Positions 7,796 to 17,741 of a DNA stretch of 64,000 nt are shown piece by piece. The first letter of the stretch is position 1, and each line of letters opens with the position of its first letter. This DNA is from Fusibacter sp. 3D3. GTDB lineage: Bacteria > Bacillota > Clostridia > Peptostreptococcales > Acidaminobacteraceae. The translations under genes and the position numbers were made by a program. Under the pieces are notes generated by a model that was given only the letters and a program-made list of their open reading frames with translations, had not been told where the DNA came from and ran no database searches. Where the stretch lies: positions 228,303-292,302 of the forward strand of contig NZ_BDHH01000003.1 of assembly GCF_001748365.1 (NCBI RefSeq), read 5' to 3'.

Positions 7796-10357
7796 ATGAT
7801 AAAAATAATGAAAAAAGGGTTTATATTATCACTTATCATGAGTATCATTTTGGGGAACCTGACGGACACAGTGATTAACTTTGCTACTGAGGCGCATCGC
7901 GTACTTTTTATTAATTCTTACAATTGGGCATACGACACAGTTCCTGAGCAACTGGATGGCGTGAGAGCGGTTTTAGAGGCAGAAGGCATAGCCCTTGATA
8001 TTGAGTATATGGACACCAAACGATTTGATGATGCTGAGAATTATGAGCACTATTATAACTTTTTAAAGTATCGCTTGGATCACGGTGAGCCCTATGACGT
8101 CATCTTAGTAAGTGACGATAATGCTTTGAAATTTTTGATAGATCATCGTGAAGCCTTGGTCAAAGAAGCTTCTGTGGTGTTCTTCGGAATCAATGATTCT
8201 GATAGGGTTAATGAAGCCGCGGCGATAAAGGGTTTTTATGGGCTCTATGAAACCACGTCCATTAAGGAAAATCTTGATTTAGCGAAAGCATTGCAACCAG
8301 AAGCAGATGAGTTCTTGATTGTCACGGATAGAACGACAACAGGCATTGGGGATTCGAAGAGCTATTTAAAGTATCGAGAAATGTTTCCAGATATGACTTT
8401 TTCTATCGTTAATTTTTCAGAGTATTCTTTAGAGGCATTTCAGTTATGGTTACAAGGCATCAAACAAAATCAAATCCTTATTTACATGACGATGATGGTA
8501 GATGCAGATGAAAATGTCTATACAATGAATGAAGCCATTGCGATTTTGGCACAATATGCAAATGTACCTGTTTTCAGGCCCACTATCGGTGGTGTGGGCA
8601 AAGGTCTTTTGGGCGGATACATGAAGTCCTATGAGAAACAAGGTCGTATTGCGGCTGAAGCTGCTGTCAATATTATTAATGGTGATCCAATGCCAGTGGA
8701 TTCACTGATATTGGAGCGACCCAATCAGTATGTGGTGGATTATAATATCATGAAAAAGTTTAATCTGAACATGGCTGTATTGCCAGAGGAAACGATAATC
8801 ATCAACAGTCCTCTGACGCTTTACGAGCAATACCGCACGCTTTTAGTGCCACTTGCGCTGGGGCTCAGTTTCCTTATGGTGATTGTGGTGGCTTTAGTAT
8901 TTGATAATCATAGGCGCAGGCTCGTAGAGCTGAAGCTTCGGGGTAAAAACTTAGAACTCTCTGGCTTATTTGAAGAATTGATGTCATCTGAGGAGGAGCT
9001 AAGGGAGCAAAATCAATTGCTCAGTCAAAGCAGACAACAGTTAAGTGAGAGTGAGCAACGTTATAAAGAGCTTGCTTACAGTGATATCTTGACAGGACTC
9101 AATAACCGTATTGCCATGTATCGTGCATTAAACCATTTGATTGCAGATCGGGCCGTTTCAGGGGCATTGTATTTCATCGACTTGGATCAATTTAAATATA
9201 TAAATGATTCAAGAGGGCACTTAACGGGAGATGCGGTACTCTGCATCATCGGGGAAAGATTGAAACGGATGGAAAGTGACCAAGTGATTGCAAATCGCCT
9301 TGGCGGGGATGAGTTTGTTCTGATTGTGCATGAATCTAATCCCAATCATGAAATGGATCAGTTGTTCATTAATCGTCTATTTGGGGTGATTGAAGAGGCT
9401 GTTTATGTGGAGCAACAAGAATTTTACTTAACGTGTAGTATCGGCATTGTAAAGTTTCCAGAACAAGGACGTTCAGCAAACGAGTTGATACGTAAAGCGG
9501 ACATTGCGATGTATAAGGCAAAAGAAGCTGGTCGTGCACGTGCAATTGTCTATAATGATTTTATGCATTCTGGTACCGAAGAAATTTTAGAGATGCAAAA
9601 GCACATCCGTCATGCGCTTGAAAAAAATGAATTTCGACTTTTTTTACAACCCCAAATTAATTTGGACAAGGAAGTCATTTGTGGGTTTGAAGGTTTAATA
9701 AGATGGGAGAAAGAAGACGGTCATATGATTTCGCCTTTGGATTTTATTCCTGTGGCAGAACGTCTGGGGATCATTCATCGAATTGGCCAATGGGTTTTAA
9801 AGCAAGCGTGTGATGACATTCAGTATTTTGCTGAAATGTCATATTCGAGCGTAAAAATTGCTGTAAATGTATCTGCGATTGAACTGACAAGAGCCGATTT
9901 TGACGATGACTTTATGAAGGTATTAGAGGCATGCAATATTAATCCAAATCAAATTGTAATAGAACTTACGGAAAGTAGCCTCCTTGAAATTTCGGAGACG
10001 CACCTGAAAAAGTTAAAATCGCTTAGAGACAAAGGCATTGAAATTCATTTAGATGACTTTGGGACGGGTTATTCCTCGTTGAATTATTTGAGACATCTCC
10101 CTATAGATGTGGTTAAAATCGATAGAGAATTTATCAAAGATGTGGCTATTTATGAAGCACAAATGCTGCTTACAAAGAGTATTATTGAAATTGTCCACAA
10201 TCTTGGCAAGACAGTTATTGCAGAAGGTGTAGAAACTAAAGAACAAGTGGATATCTTAAGAGAAATGGGGTGCGATCGAGTACAAGGTTATTATTACGCA
10301 AGACCGATGTGCCTTGCGGATGCAGCAGTTTATTTGAAGACATACCCAGTTGAATGA
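7796..10357 (+). CDS. Transmembrane sensor GGDEF-EAL protein with ABC-type binding domain
   Basis: 853 residues. A signal peptide (about 1-30) leads to an extracellular domain resembling ABC substrate-binding proteins (about 33-345), one membrane helix (about 351-371), a coiled coil (about 380-420), a GGDEF domain with intact RLGGDEF near 500, and an EAL domain with EGLIRW near 630, ELTESS, LDDFGTGYSSL and AEGVET. The EAL motif reads EGL instead of EAL, but the other metal-binding residues are intact. A canonical RxxD inhibitory site is not seen before GGDEF. The protein probably makes or breaks c-di-GMP in response to a small ligand outside the cell. It has a purine-rich RBS and stands alone. 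Confidence 0.9.
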   Translation: MIKIMKKGFILSLIMSIILGNLTDTVINFATEAHRVLFINSYNWAYDTVPEQLDGVRAVLEAEGIALDIEYMDTKRFDDAENYEHYYNFLKYRLDHGEPYDVILVSDDNALKFLIDHREALVKEASVVFFGINDSDRVNEAAAIKGFYGLYETTSIKENLDLAKALQPEADEFLIVTDRTTTGIGDSKSYLKYREMFPDMTFSIVNFSEYSLEAFQLWLQGIKQNQILIYMTMMVDADENVYTMNEAIAILAQYANVPVFRPTIGGVGKGLLGGYMKSYEKQGRIAAEAAVNIINGDPMPVDSLILERPNQYVVDYNIMKKFNLNMAVLPEETIIINSPLTLYEQYRTLLVPLALGLSFLMVIVVALVFDNHRRRLVELKLRGKNLELSGLFEELMSSEEELREQNQLLSQSRQQLSESEQRYKELAYSDILTGLNNRIAMYRALNHLIADRAVSGALYFIDLDQFKYINDSRGHLTGDAVLCIIGERLKRMESDQVIANRLGGDEFVLIVHESNPNHEMDQLFINRLFGVIEEAVYVEQQEFYLTCSIGIVKFPEQGRSANELIRKADIAMYKAKEAGRARAIVYNDFMHSGTEEILEMQKHIRHALEKNEFRLFLQPQINLDKEVICGFEGLIRWEKEDGHMISPLDFIPVAERLGIIHRIGQWVLKQACDDIQYFAEMSYSSVKIAVNVSAIELTRADFDDDFMKVLEACNINPNQIVIELTESSLLEISETHLKKLKSLRDKGIEIHLDDFGTGYSSLNYLRHLPIDVVKIDREFIKDVAIYEAQMLLTKSIIEIVHNLGKTVIAEGVETKEQVDILREMGCDRVQGYYYARPMCLADAAVYLKTYPVE

Positions 10358-10473
10358 AGCTTAACACATAATAGAGATAAAACTAAGATCAAGCCTTTAG
10401 AATTGTGTATTGACAAGTTCAAGTCATAAACATAAGATAAAACTAAAAGATGCAGCAAATTGGGAGCAACCAG

Positions 10474-11631
10474 ATGAACTTGATCAGTAACGCAATCATC
10501 AATATATATTCTATACTATTGTTAATCATTTTGGGGCGTTATGTATGGCGATATACTCAGTTAGAAACTGTTCAGAACAAACTCTATGTGATTATGCTCA
10601 ACCTAACTATTGCCATGCTTGTGGCAGATATCTTTGGTCGGTTTGATGGTAATCCTGGGACCTTCTATCCTGTGATTAATCATGCCGCTAATTTTTTTGT
10701 TTTTTTGCTCAGTCCAGTTTTGCCATCATTGTGGCTTTTATATGTTTACTTCCAGTTGTTTAAAAATCAGAGAAAGCCTCGAAATGTAATACGCCTAATT
10801 GTAGTCTTTAATGTAACTAACGTGGTTTTTTTAACGATTTCTCAGTTTAATGGCTGGTATTATTATATGGATTCAGGTAACATTTATCATAGAGGGCCAC
10901 TTTTTATACTGTGTGAAGCCATCACACTGGGCATTATGTTATTAGCCTTTTCGTTAACTGTTTTGCACGGCAAAGCGGTTGATAAGAAAGCCTTTTTATC
11001 CCTTTTATTTTTCCCTATTCCGCCGCTTATAGCCATAGTGCTTCAAACTTTTTTTTACGGCATATCCTTAATGCTCAATTGCGTTGTCTTGTCTCTGCTC
11101 ATCGTATTTTTGAACATTCAAAACCACAGTATCCACATGGATTATTTAACAGGTGTGTATAATCGAAAGAAATTACAAAGTTATCTACAGGAAAAAATCA
11201 ATAAGAGCACAGCGGATCGAACGTTTTCAGCGATACTCATTGATTTGGATGATTTTAAGTGCATAAATGATACCTTTGGACATAATGTAGGGGATTTAGT
11301 CCTTGAGATTTCGGCACAATTGATACGAGAATCTTTGAGACCAAATGATTTCATCGCTCGATTTGGGGGTGATGAGTTTTGTGCTGTAGTGGATATATCT
11401 GATGAAAATGAACTTGCCGTGCTTGTTTGTGAAATAAAAGAACGTGTTAAAAACTATAATGAATTGAGTCTTAATCCCTATAAAGTAGAACTGAGTATGG
11501 GCTATGCAGTGTATGATTACAAGGCTCATATGAGTCTTGAAGATTTTCAGAGAAAGATTGATGCATTGATGTATGAAAATAAGCGGATCAATAAGTTTCA
11601 GTGGTGTACACGTATAGGAGGCAACCGTTGA
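10474..11631 (+). CDS. Diguanylate cyclase with N-terminal seven-helix membrane sensor
   Basis: 385 residues from the ATG at 10474, chosen because GGGAG lies 7 nt upstream; an in-frame ATG at 10450 has no ribosome binding site. About seven hydrophobic helices (residues 1-210) resemble the 7TM region found in front of histidine kinases. A GGDEF domain follows, with intact RFGGDEF near residue 297 and the preceding SLRPNDFIARFGGDEF giving an RxxD-like inhibitory site. This predicts c-di-GMP synthesis controlled from the membrane. The gene ends in TTGA shared with the start of the ATPase gene, so the two are translationally coupled. Confidence 0.85.
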   Translation: MNLISNAIINIYSILLLIILGRYVWRYTQLETVQNKLYVIMLNLTIAMLVADIFGRFDGNPGTFYPVINHAANFFVFLLSPVLPSLWLLYVYFQLFKNQRKPRNVIRLIVVFNVTNVVFLTISQFNGWYYYMDSGNIYHRGPLFILCEAITLGIMLLAFSLTVLHGKAVDKKAFLSLLFFPIPPLIAIVLQTFFYGISLMLNCVVLSLLIVFLNIQNHSIHMDYLTGVYNRKKLQSYLQEKINKSTADRTFSAILIDLDDFKCINDTFGHNVGDLVLEISAQLIRESLRPNDFIARFGGDEFCAVVDISDENELAVLVCEIKERVKNYNELSLNPYKVELSMGYAVYDYKAHMSLEDFQRKIDALMYENKRINKFQWCTRIGGNR

Positions 11632-12476
11632 TCTATTTAGAAAAATTCATTTTGCCAAGTAAGGATAGAGAGTTTAATTTTTTTATAGAGATAAAAAGGC
11701 AATGTTACAATACTTTTTATCCTTTTCAGGTATTCGCTTATCCTGAAGATTTGCAGCTTGATTTTGAACCCATTACAATTCTATATGGGGGCAATGGCTC
11801 TGGTAAAACCACAGCCTTAAATGTGATTGCAGAAAAATTGGGCTTAAAAAGAGAATCCGTCTTCAATCAGTCCAACTTTTTTGAGGCTTATTTAAAGTAT
11901 TGTGATCACAGAATAGAAGCGCACATCCCAGAACATAGTGCAATTATCACAAGTGATGATGTTTTCGATTATGCACTGAATATCAGAAATTTGAATCTCG
12001 GCATTGATCAAAAGCGGACGGATATGTTTGAAGGTTATTTAGAGGCTAAGTATTCAGATTTTAAGATGAACTCCTTAGAAGATTATGAGCGCCTTAAAAT
12101 GGTGAATCAAACGAGAAGTAAGACACAATCTCGATATATCAGAGAAAATCTAATCTCTAATATAAGAAGTCGATCTAATGGCGAAAATGCTTTTAAATAC
12201 TTTACAGAGAAGATCACAGAAAAGGGTCTTTTTCTTTTGGATGAGCCAGAAAACAGCCTGTCTCCAAAAATGCAGTTGAAACTGAAATCCTTTATAGAAG
12301 AAGCGGTGAGATATTTCGGCTGTCAAATTATCATGTCCACGCATTCGCCTTTTTTGCTTTCGATTGAAGGGGCAAAAATCTATGATTTTGATAGTGACCC
12401 CGTTGAGATTAAAAACTGGTTGGAACTTGAACATATCAAAAAATATTATGAGCTTTTTAAAGACATTGAGATATGA
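11628..12476 (+). CDS. Orphan AAA/ABC-type ATPase
   Basis: 282 residues if read from TTG 11628, which overlaps the TGA of the upstream cyclase and has TAGGAGG 6 nt before it; a GTG at 11601 lies in frame but has no ribosome binding site. Motifs: Walker A GGNGSGKTTALN near residue 48, Walker B FLLDEPENSLSP near 205, and a switch histidine in MSTHSPFLLS near 238. The short insertion between them lacks an ABC signature loop. The fold matches the AAA_21/SMC-like standalone ATPases seen in RecF/OLD-related proteins, but there is no Toprim or nuclease domain. Function is unknown; tight coupling to a diguanylate cyclase is unusual. Confidence 0.75.
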   Translation: MIYLEKFILPSKDREFNFFIEIKRQCYNTFYPFQVFAYPEDLQLDFEPITILYGGNGSGKTTALNVIAEKLGLKRESVFNQSNFFEAYLKYCDHRIEAHIPEHSAIITSDDVFDYALNIRNLNLGIDQKRTDMFEGYLEAKYSDFKMNSLEDYERLKMVNQTRSKTQSRYIRENLISNIRSRSNGENAFKYFTEKITEKGLFLLDEPENSLSPKMQLKLKSFIEEAVRYFGCQIIMSTHSPFLLSIEGAKIYDFDSDPVEIKNWLELEHIKKYYELFKDIEI

Positions 12477-12504
12477 GCATGAAAAAAAGAATGCCCATAA
12501 CACT

Positions 12505-13119
12505 TTAATGCAGTATTCCAGAAATCATCAAGGCACTGTAGATGAGTAATAAGCCCATCGATAAATTGAAAAGTTTCTCATATTTTGAGAGAAATTTATT
12601 AAAAAGTGAGCCAAATACGGCCCAGCACGAATTAGAGGTAAAAGCGACCATTGCTAAAAATATGGAAAAGAACACGAGTTGGTAGGTTAAGTTAAAATAA
12701 GGGATTATAAAATTGGAAGTGAGTGTAATACCATAGAGGATTACTTTTGGATTGATGAATTGAAGCAACATACCGGATTTATATGAGTTTAAGGCTGAAT
12801 CGCTGTTTTCACCCATAAAATCCTCATGAGGCGTTTTCTTTATCCGAAAGCCCATGATGTTCAAAGCTAAGTAGAGCATGTAAAGTGCACCTATAATACT
12901 CATAAAATGATTGATTTTTGGCATGAATGCCGCTAGAAGGATATTGAAACAACTCGATAGGAGCATTATGAAGAAGAACCCCGTAGTGACACCTAATATA
13001 AATCTTAATGTTTTTTTATAACCCACTCGACTGGCGTTTGCCATGGACATGATATTATTGGGTCCAGGTGTAAAAGTAACCACAAAAACATAGGATAAAA
13101 AAGCACTTAAATTGAACAT
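12505..13119 (-). CDS. LysE/RhtB family amino-acid exporter
   Basis: 204 residues with about six membrane helices. The N-terminal FTPGPNNIMSMANASRVGYK signature identifies the LysE/RhtB family, followed by a loop and helices with FINPKVILYGITL. Family members export amino acids such as lysine, homoserine, threonine or related compounds from the cytosol. RBS AAAGGAGG precedes ATG. The gene diverges from a MocR-type regulator, a pairing in which the regulator usually controls the exporter. Confidence 0.88.
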   Translation of the reverse strand: MFNLSAFLSYVFVVTFTPGPNNIMSMANASRVGYKKTLRFILGVTTGFFFIMLLSSCFNILLAAFMPKINHFMSIIGALYMLYLALNIMGFRIKKTPHEDFMGENSDSALNSYKSGMLLQFINPKVILYGITLTSNFIIPYFNLTYQLVFFSIFLAMVAFTSNSCWAVFGSLFNKFLSKYEKLFNLSMGLLLIYSALMISGILH

Positions 13120-13205
13120 GGTGAACCTCCTTTATGAAAATGTTGTTGGTGATCTTCACAAAGTCAATTGAAAGATAACCGTTAATCTGATAGAATTATA
13201 CAATA

Positions 13206-13233
13206 AAACTATCCCTATAGAAAGGGATGGTTT
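13206..13233. promoter_or_regulatory. Inverted repeat, candidate MocR operator
   Basis: AAACTATCCCT (13206-13216) and AGGGATGGTTT (13223-13233) form 11-bp arms with one mismatch around a 6-bp centre. The dyad sits in the shared region between lysE and the MocR gene, 26 bp before the GTG start of the latter. Its position suits autoregulation and control of both genes. Confidence 0.5.
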
Positions 13234-13258
13234 TTCTAATTTAATAGGGGGAGATTTT

Positions 13259-14722
13259 GTGGATATCTACATAGAATTATGCAGAAAGAGTGATATACCA
13301 TTGTATATTCAAATATATGAAGGTTATAGAAAGGCTATACTAAGTGGCGTATTTAGGCCGCATACAAAGTTGATGTCCGTCATGCAACTCAAACGATCGC
13401 TTTGCGTGAGCCGTAACACGATTGAAATGGCGTATTTGCAACTGTTGTCCGAGGGCTATATTTTTAGTAAAAAAGGCAGCGGTTATTTTGTATCTGAATT
13501 GGATAATGTGGCACAGCTTGACTACTCTAAGGATTTAAATGATATCCGCTCAATGCGTATAAATGAATTTGAAAGTTTGCATTTGATCAGATCAGACATA
13601 AAATATGATTTCAAACCAGGCTCTGTTGAACGCGATGCATTTCCTTTTAAAAAGTGGAATGAAATTGCACAAAATGTAATGAACAGAGAAAATCGAGAAA
13701 TTTTGATGTACTCAGATCCACGCGGGGAATTAGCCTTTCGGCGTGAAATCTCAGTTTACCTAAAAAGATCAAGGGGCGTACAGTGTCATCCAGACCAAAT
13801 CCTTCTAGGGGCGGGGACACAAACGCTGATTAGTTTGCTTTGCCTCATATTGAGGGATGAGAAACCGTTAAACGTAGCGGTTGAGGACCCCGGATTTACA
13901 GCGGTTAGAAAAGCTTTTGAATGGAATGCATGTGAGATCATACCGATTCCCTTAAAAGATAATGTCTTTGATATTTCAGCGCTTAAGAGCATTGAGCAGA
14001 AACTTTCTATCATCTATCTAACGCCTTCAAACCAACATCCTATGGGAGGTCTTTTGAATGTGTCGGAGAGACTTACTTTATTGAACTGGGCAAAAAATCG
14101 AGAGACCTATATCATTGAAGACGATTATGACAGTGAGTACCGATACAATATTCATCCAGTGCCAACGATGTTCAGTTTGGACCAATTTGATCAAGTGATC
14201 TATATGGGCACTTTTTCTAAAACGTTGTTTCCGGCAATGCATGTGGGCTATATGGTCTTACCTTGTAAGCTAGCAAATGCGTTTGCTGAAATCGGATGTT
14301 ATTATAATCAAACTGTATCCAAGCTACATCAACTTACCATAGCAGAATTCATGAAATGTGGCTTATTTGAAAAACATATCAGAAAACTGCGAACACTTTA
14401 TGGGAAAAAACATCAAAAGATAGTAAATGCCATTCGAGAAGTCTTTGGTGAACACGCTTATATTATTGGGGATCGAGCAGGTGTGAATTTGGCACTTCGC
14501 ATCATATTGCCCTTTTCTGAAAATGATCTCATTATGCGTGCAAAACATGCAGGTATTGCGGTATACCCTATTTCTTTTTATTGTTCTAATCCGAATCCAC
14601 ATGAGAAAAGAGCCAATAATGACATCTTTCTTGGATATGGACATATGGCACTTGATGAAATAGACGATGCCATTATACTTTTAGGAGAAGCGTACTCATG
14701 TTATAATGGCATATACGGATAG
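13259..14722 (+). CDS. MocR-type regulator: GntR winged helix fused to class I aminotransferase domain
   Basis: 487 residues, typical for MocR/PdxR. Residues 1-75 are a GntR HTH (LMSVMQLKRSLCVSRNTIEM, then GYIFSKKGSGYFV). From about 120 an aminotransferase fold follows with YSDPRGELAFRREISVYL, TPSNQHPMGG, EDDYDSEYRY and the PLP lysine in MGTFSKTLFPAMHVGYM. Such proteins bind DNA and sense PLP or an amino-acid aldimine. Start is GTG with GGGGGAG 5 nt upstream. Divergent transcription from the LysE exporter suggests it governs export of an amino acid; the ligand is not readable from sequence. Confidence 0.9.
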   Translation: MDIYIELCRKSDIPLYIQIYEGYRKAILSGVFRPHTKLMSVMQLKRSLCVSRNTIEMAYLQLLSEGYIFSKKGSGYFVSELDNVAQLDYSKDLNDIRSMRINEFESLHLIRSDIKYDFKPGSVERDAFPFKKWNEIAQNVMNRENREILMYSDPRGELAFRREISVYLKRSRGVQCHPDQILLGAGTQTLISLLCLILRDEKPLNVAVEDPGFTAVRKAFEWNACEIIPIPLKDNVFDISALKSIEQKLSIIYLTPSNQHPMGGLLNVSERLTLLNWAKNRETYIIEDDYDSEYRYNIHPVPTMFSLDQFDQVIYMGTFSKTLFPAMHVGYMVLPCKLANAFAEIGCYYNQTVSKLHQLTIAEFMKCGLFEKHIRKLRTLYGKKHQKIVNAIREVFGEHAYIIGDRAGVNLALRIILPFSENDLIMRAKHAGIAVYPISFYCSNPNPHEKRANNDIFLGYGHMALDEIDDAIILLGEAYSCYNGIYG

Positions 14723-14807
14723 GAACATCTCTCATATAGGTTGTATGAAAACGTTTATTGAGGGCCTTTTGAAATCCTAACTACATAATCATTTTATGTG
14801 AAATTTG

Positions 14808-16211
14808 ATGGAAGGGTACAATTTATTGTACAAAGATATGAAATCTATGAAAAAAGTAAAGATTGGCGATAGATATGATTATCTGTATGTCGTTATAGGG
14901 ATCATCATTATTTTTTTGCTCACGGAATTTTCATTTCAGTACTATTCTGATGCGCATGATAAGTCGCGTAATAGCGAACTCAATCAGCATGCCCAAAAGA
15001 GTGCACAATTAATACAAGAAAGCATCATGCGTAAAATTTATGTTGTGGATACGTTAAAAATCATATTGGAACTCACGGATTATAATGTAGCAAAATTTGA
15101 TGACTGGGCACCACGCATTTATGAGGTCGAACCAGGGATCTCTTCTGTACAACTTGCACCTAATGGCATCGTCAGTTTCATATATCCTTTAGAGGGCAAT
15201 GAAAAAGCGATTGGCCACAATTTGCTTGAAGATAAGAATCGAGATGATGGGGCTAAGCTCGCTATTGAAACGGAAGAATTGATTTTTATTGGGCCCATCA
15301 CTTTAATACAAAATGGCAAAAAGGCGATTATTGCTAGGAGACCGATTTTTACGAGTCAAGCGTCTAAAAAAATATTTTGGGGATTTTCAATAGTTGTAAT
15401 AGAAGTAGAAGATATTGGATTTGACGATTTCGTTGATGAAGATGAATACCATTATAGAGTTTTAGGCAATAATCCAGATTATAAAGAACAATCTGTTATT
15501 TATGAAAAGGGGCCTTATGGTGGTGCATTTAAATCAGAAAGCACTATATCAGTCCCTGGTGGTCAATGGGTCATTCAAATGTCACTGAAAGAAAATCCCG
15601 ATTTTAAAATGATGCACGCTGTCTTTTATTTGGTTGGGATGATAAGCGCAGGGCTATTTTCATGGTTTAGTGTAAAAAAATACAAACAAGCATTAGAAAT
15701 TCAAAACTTAAATAGTGAACTTGAAAAAATGAATTCTGAGGATGCTTTGACAGGGTGTCACAATAGGCGATATTTTGAGGCATTGGCAATTAGAGCGCAA
15801 GACAGAACGATTCGGGATCAAACGGTAATGGCCATCATTATGTTTGATATTGATTTTTTTAAGCATGTAAATGATCAATATGGACACTCTGTAGGTGATA
15901 TGGTTTTAAAAAAACTTGCTGAAATTATGGCGGATAATGTAAGGGCGTCAGATGATTTTGCCCGTTGGGGTGGCGAAGAATTCATTATTTTATTACCAAA
16001 TACCAGTGATGAAGAAGCTATTGAAATCGCTGAGGCACTGAGGCGTAAAATAGAAAATAATATCTTCGATAACGACTTGAAAATAACGGCAAGCTTTGGT
16101 GTTACAGTGTATAAGTCAGCGGAAAGCTATGTGGACCTATTTAAAAGAGTCGATAGCGCGGTTTATCTCGCTAAAGAAAAGGGCAGAAATCAAGTTGTTT
16201 ATCTATCCTAA
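14808..16211 (+). CDS. Diguanylate cyclase with CHASE sensor domain
   Basis: About 467 residues. A membrane helix (about 25-45) is followed by an extracellular CHASE domain with the conserved IGPITLIQNGKKAIIARRPI stretch (about 165-185), a second membrane helix (about 268-285), a short coiled coil and a GGDEF domain. The active site reads RWGGEEF near 386, and RASD stands five residues before it, a canonical inhibitory site. It should make c-di-GMP in response to an external small molecule. The start is uncertain: a perfect palindrome (14816-14831) lies just inside the first ATG, so ATG 14838 or 14856 could be the true start. No strong ribosome binding site is visible. Confidence 0.85.
   Translation: MEGYNLLYKDMKSMKKVKIGDRYDYLYVVIGIIIIFLLTEFSFQYYSDAHDKSRNSELNQHAQKSAQLIQESIMRKIYVVDTLKIILELTDYNVAKFDDWAPRIYEVEPGISSVQLAPNGIVSFIYPLEGNEKAIGHNLLEDKNRDDGAKLAIETEELIFIGPITLIQNGKKAIIARRPIFTSQASKKIFWGFSIVVIEVEDIGFDDFVDEDEYHYRVLGNNPDYKEQSVIYEKGPYGGAFKSESTISVPGGQWVIQMSLKENPDFKMMHAVFYLVGMISAGLFSWFSVKKYKQALEIQNLNSELEKMNSEDALTGCHNRRYFEALAIRAQDRTIRDQTVMAIIMFDIDFFKHVNDQYGHSVGDMVLKKLAEIMADNVRASDDFARWGGEEFIILLPNTSDEEAIEIAEALRRKIENNIFDNDLKITASFGVTVYKSAESYVDLFKRVDSAVYLAKEKGRNQVVYLS
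14816..14831. promoter_or_regulatory. Perfect palindrome at the start of the CHASE-GGDEF gene
   Basis: GTACAA-TTTA-TTGTAC is a 16-bp perfect palindrome overlapping the proposed 5' end of the CHASE-GGDEF coding region. It could be an operator or a leader hairpin that covers the start. No regulator is obvious. Confidence 0.35.
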
Positions 16212-16235
16212 AACAAGTGGCATACAACTAAAAAA

Positions 16236-16280
16236 AGCCCTCAGAGCAGAAGATGATTCATGCGCTTGAGGGCTCTTTTA
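16236..16280. terminator. Bidirectional Rho-independent terminator
   Basis: AGCCCTCA (16236-16243) pairs with TGAGGGCT (16267-16274), flanked by a run of A on the left and CTTTT on the right. It therefore works for the CHASE-GGDEF gene on + and for the amino-acid ABC operon on -. Confidence 0.8.
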
Positions 16281-16302
16281 ATACGAGAACCTTAATTTGG
16301 AT

Positions 16303-17040
16303 TTAATAAATACTTTGAATAAATCGTTTTAAATTTTCATCTTTTGGATTTTCAAAGATTTCTTCGGGTGTGCCCATTTCGGCGATTTGACCTTCATTTA
16401 CAAAGATGACGCGATCGGACACTTCACGTGCGAAGCCCATCTCATGCGTAACAATGAGCATGGTCATCCCTTCTTTAGCCAGCTGCTGAATAACTTGTAA
16501 AACTTCGCCAACGAGTTCTGGATCAAGTGCAGAAGTCGGTTCGTCGAACAGCATGATATCCGGTTTCATCGCCAGTGCGCGTGCAATAGCCACGCGCTGT
16601 TTCTGACCGCCAGAGAGCATGGCAGGGTAAACCTTTGCTTTATCTTCGAGCCCTACTTTTTTGAGTAATTTAAGCGCCTGTTCAGTTGCTTCTGCCTTGG
16701 AAATATTTTGAACGACACGAGGGCCTAAAGTGATGTTCTCAATGATTTTTTTGTGAGGAAAGAGGTAGAAATGTTGAAATACCATGCCAATGCGCTCTCG
16801 TAATTTTATAAAGCCTTTTTGACCGTGTTTGACATTCTCACCTTCAAATATTATTTCGCCCTTGTTACGTTTTTCAAGGCCGTTAATACAACGGAGCATC
16901 GTACTTTTCCCAGAACCGCTGCCGCCGATGATACTGATCACTTCGCCTTCATAGACTTCAAGATCAATCCCTTTTAGAACTTCAAGGTCGCCAAAGTGCT
17001 TATGAAGATTTTTGATTTCTAAGACAATTTTATCGTTCAT
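16303..17040 (-). CDS. Polar amino-acid ABC transporter, ATP-binding protein
   Basis: 245 residues from ATG 17040. A GTG two codons earlier (17046) is possible but lies only 4 nt from GGAGG, while the ATG has a 10-nt spacing. Motifs in order: Walker [13 protein letters not shown]-loop in [10 protein letters not shown], signature LSGGQKQR, Walker [13 protein letters not shown] and switch VTHEM. The length and the [14 protein letters not shown] stretch match GlnQ/HisP/TcyC ATPases of the PAAT family, which energise uptake of polar amino acids or cystine. The gene overlaps the end of the permease gene by 11 nt and is the last of the operon. Confidence 0.93.
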   Translation of the reverse strand: MNDKIVLEIKNLHKHFGDLEVLKGIDLEVYEGEVISIIGGSGSGKSTMLRCINGLEKRNKGEIIFEGENVKHGQKGFIKLRERIGMVFQHFYLFPHKKIIENITLGPRVVQNISKAEATEQALKLLKKVGLEDKAKVYPAMLSGGQKQRVAIARALAMKPDIMLFDEPTSALDPELVGEVLQVIQQLAKEGMTMLIVTHEMGFAREVSDRVIFVNEGQIAEMGTPEEIFENPKDENLKRFIQSIY

Positions 17041-17731
17041 TGACACTTAACCTCCTTTCAACAATTTTCAGAGCAAAGCTGAGGAGTGTAATGATCAAGT
17101 AGTAATAGCAACCTGCCACGAATAAGATTGGAAAAGGATCATAGGTTGCTGCAACGAATTGCCTTGCAATGAGCATGGTCTCAGTAATGGTGATAACACT
17201 GGCAAGTGAAGAATCTTTAACCGCAATAATAAATTGGTTGCCCAGTGCCGGTATGGCTTGTTTTACAGCCTGAGGCAGTGTGATGTAGTAAAAAATCTGG
17301 AGTCTGTTCATGCCGATGGCTTTTCCAGCCTCTACTTGACCAGGATGAACCGCATTGAGCGCGCCTCTGAAGATCTCACTGATATAAGCACCACTGTGGA
17401 ATGCAAGGCCGATACAAGCGGATGTAAAACCGCTGAATTTCAATCCAAGCATAGGCAGACCGTAAAAAATGAAATAGAGTTGTAAGAGCAATGGGGTCCC
17501 TCTTACGATGGAGATATAAATATCTGTTATTTTCTCTAAAATTTTGAGGCGTGTGAGCTTTAAGAGCATCACAAGTAAGCCAAAGATTGTACCCAAAAAT
17601 ATTGAAAAAACAGAGAGCTGCAAAGTTAATCCAACTGCAGGTAAAAATTTAGGTGCAAATTTTAAAGCGACTTCAAAAAATGAAATCATTTGATCGTAAA
17701 ATAGGGTTAAGTGTTCTAAAAATACTGTCAT
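17030..17731 (-). CDS. Polar amino-acid ABC transporter, permease
   Basis: 233 residues with about five membrane helices. The EAA-like loop [21 protein letters not shown] and the preceding [19 protein letters not shown] are hallmarks of HisMQ/GlnP/TcyB permeases. It forms the membrane channel with the ATPase encoded next and receives substrate from the lipoprotein encoded 10 nt upstream. A single permease gene implies a homodimer. The start is well placed behind the binding-protein gene. Confidence 0.92.
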   Translation of the reverse strand: MTVFLEHLTLFYDQMISFFEVALKFAPKFLPAVGLTLQLSVFSIFLGTIFGLLVMLLKLTRLKILEKITDIYISIVRGTPLLLQLYFIFYGLPMLGLKFSGFTSACIGLAFHSGAYISEIFRGALNAVHPGQVEAGKAIGMNRLQIFYYITLPQAVKQAIPALGNQFIIAVKDSSLASVITITETMLIARQFVAATYDPFPILFVAGCYYYLIITLLSFALKIVERRLSVNER

Positions 17732-17741
17732 TTAAGTCACC

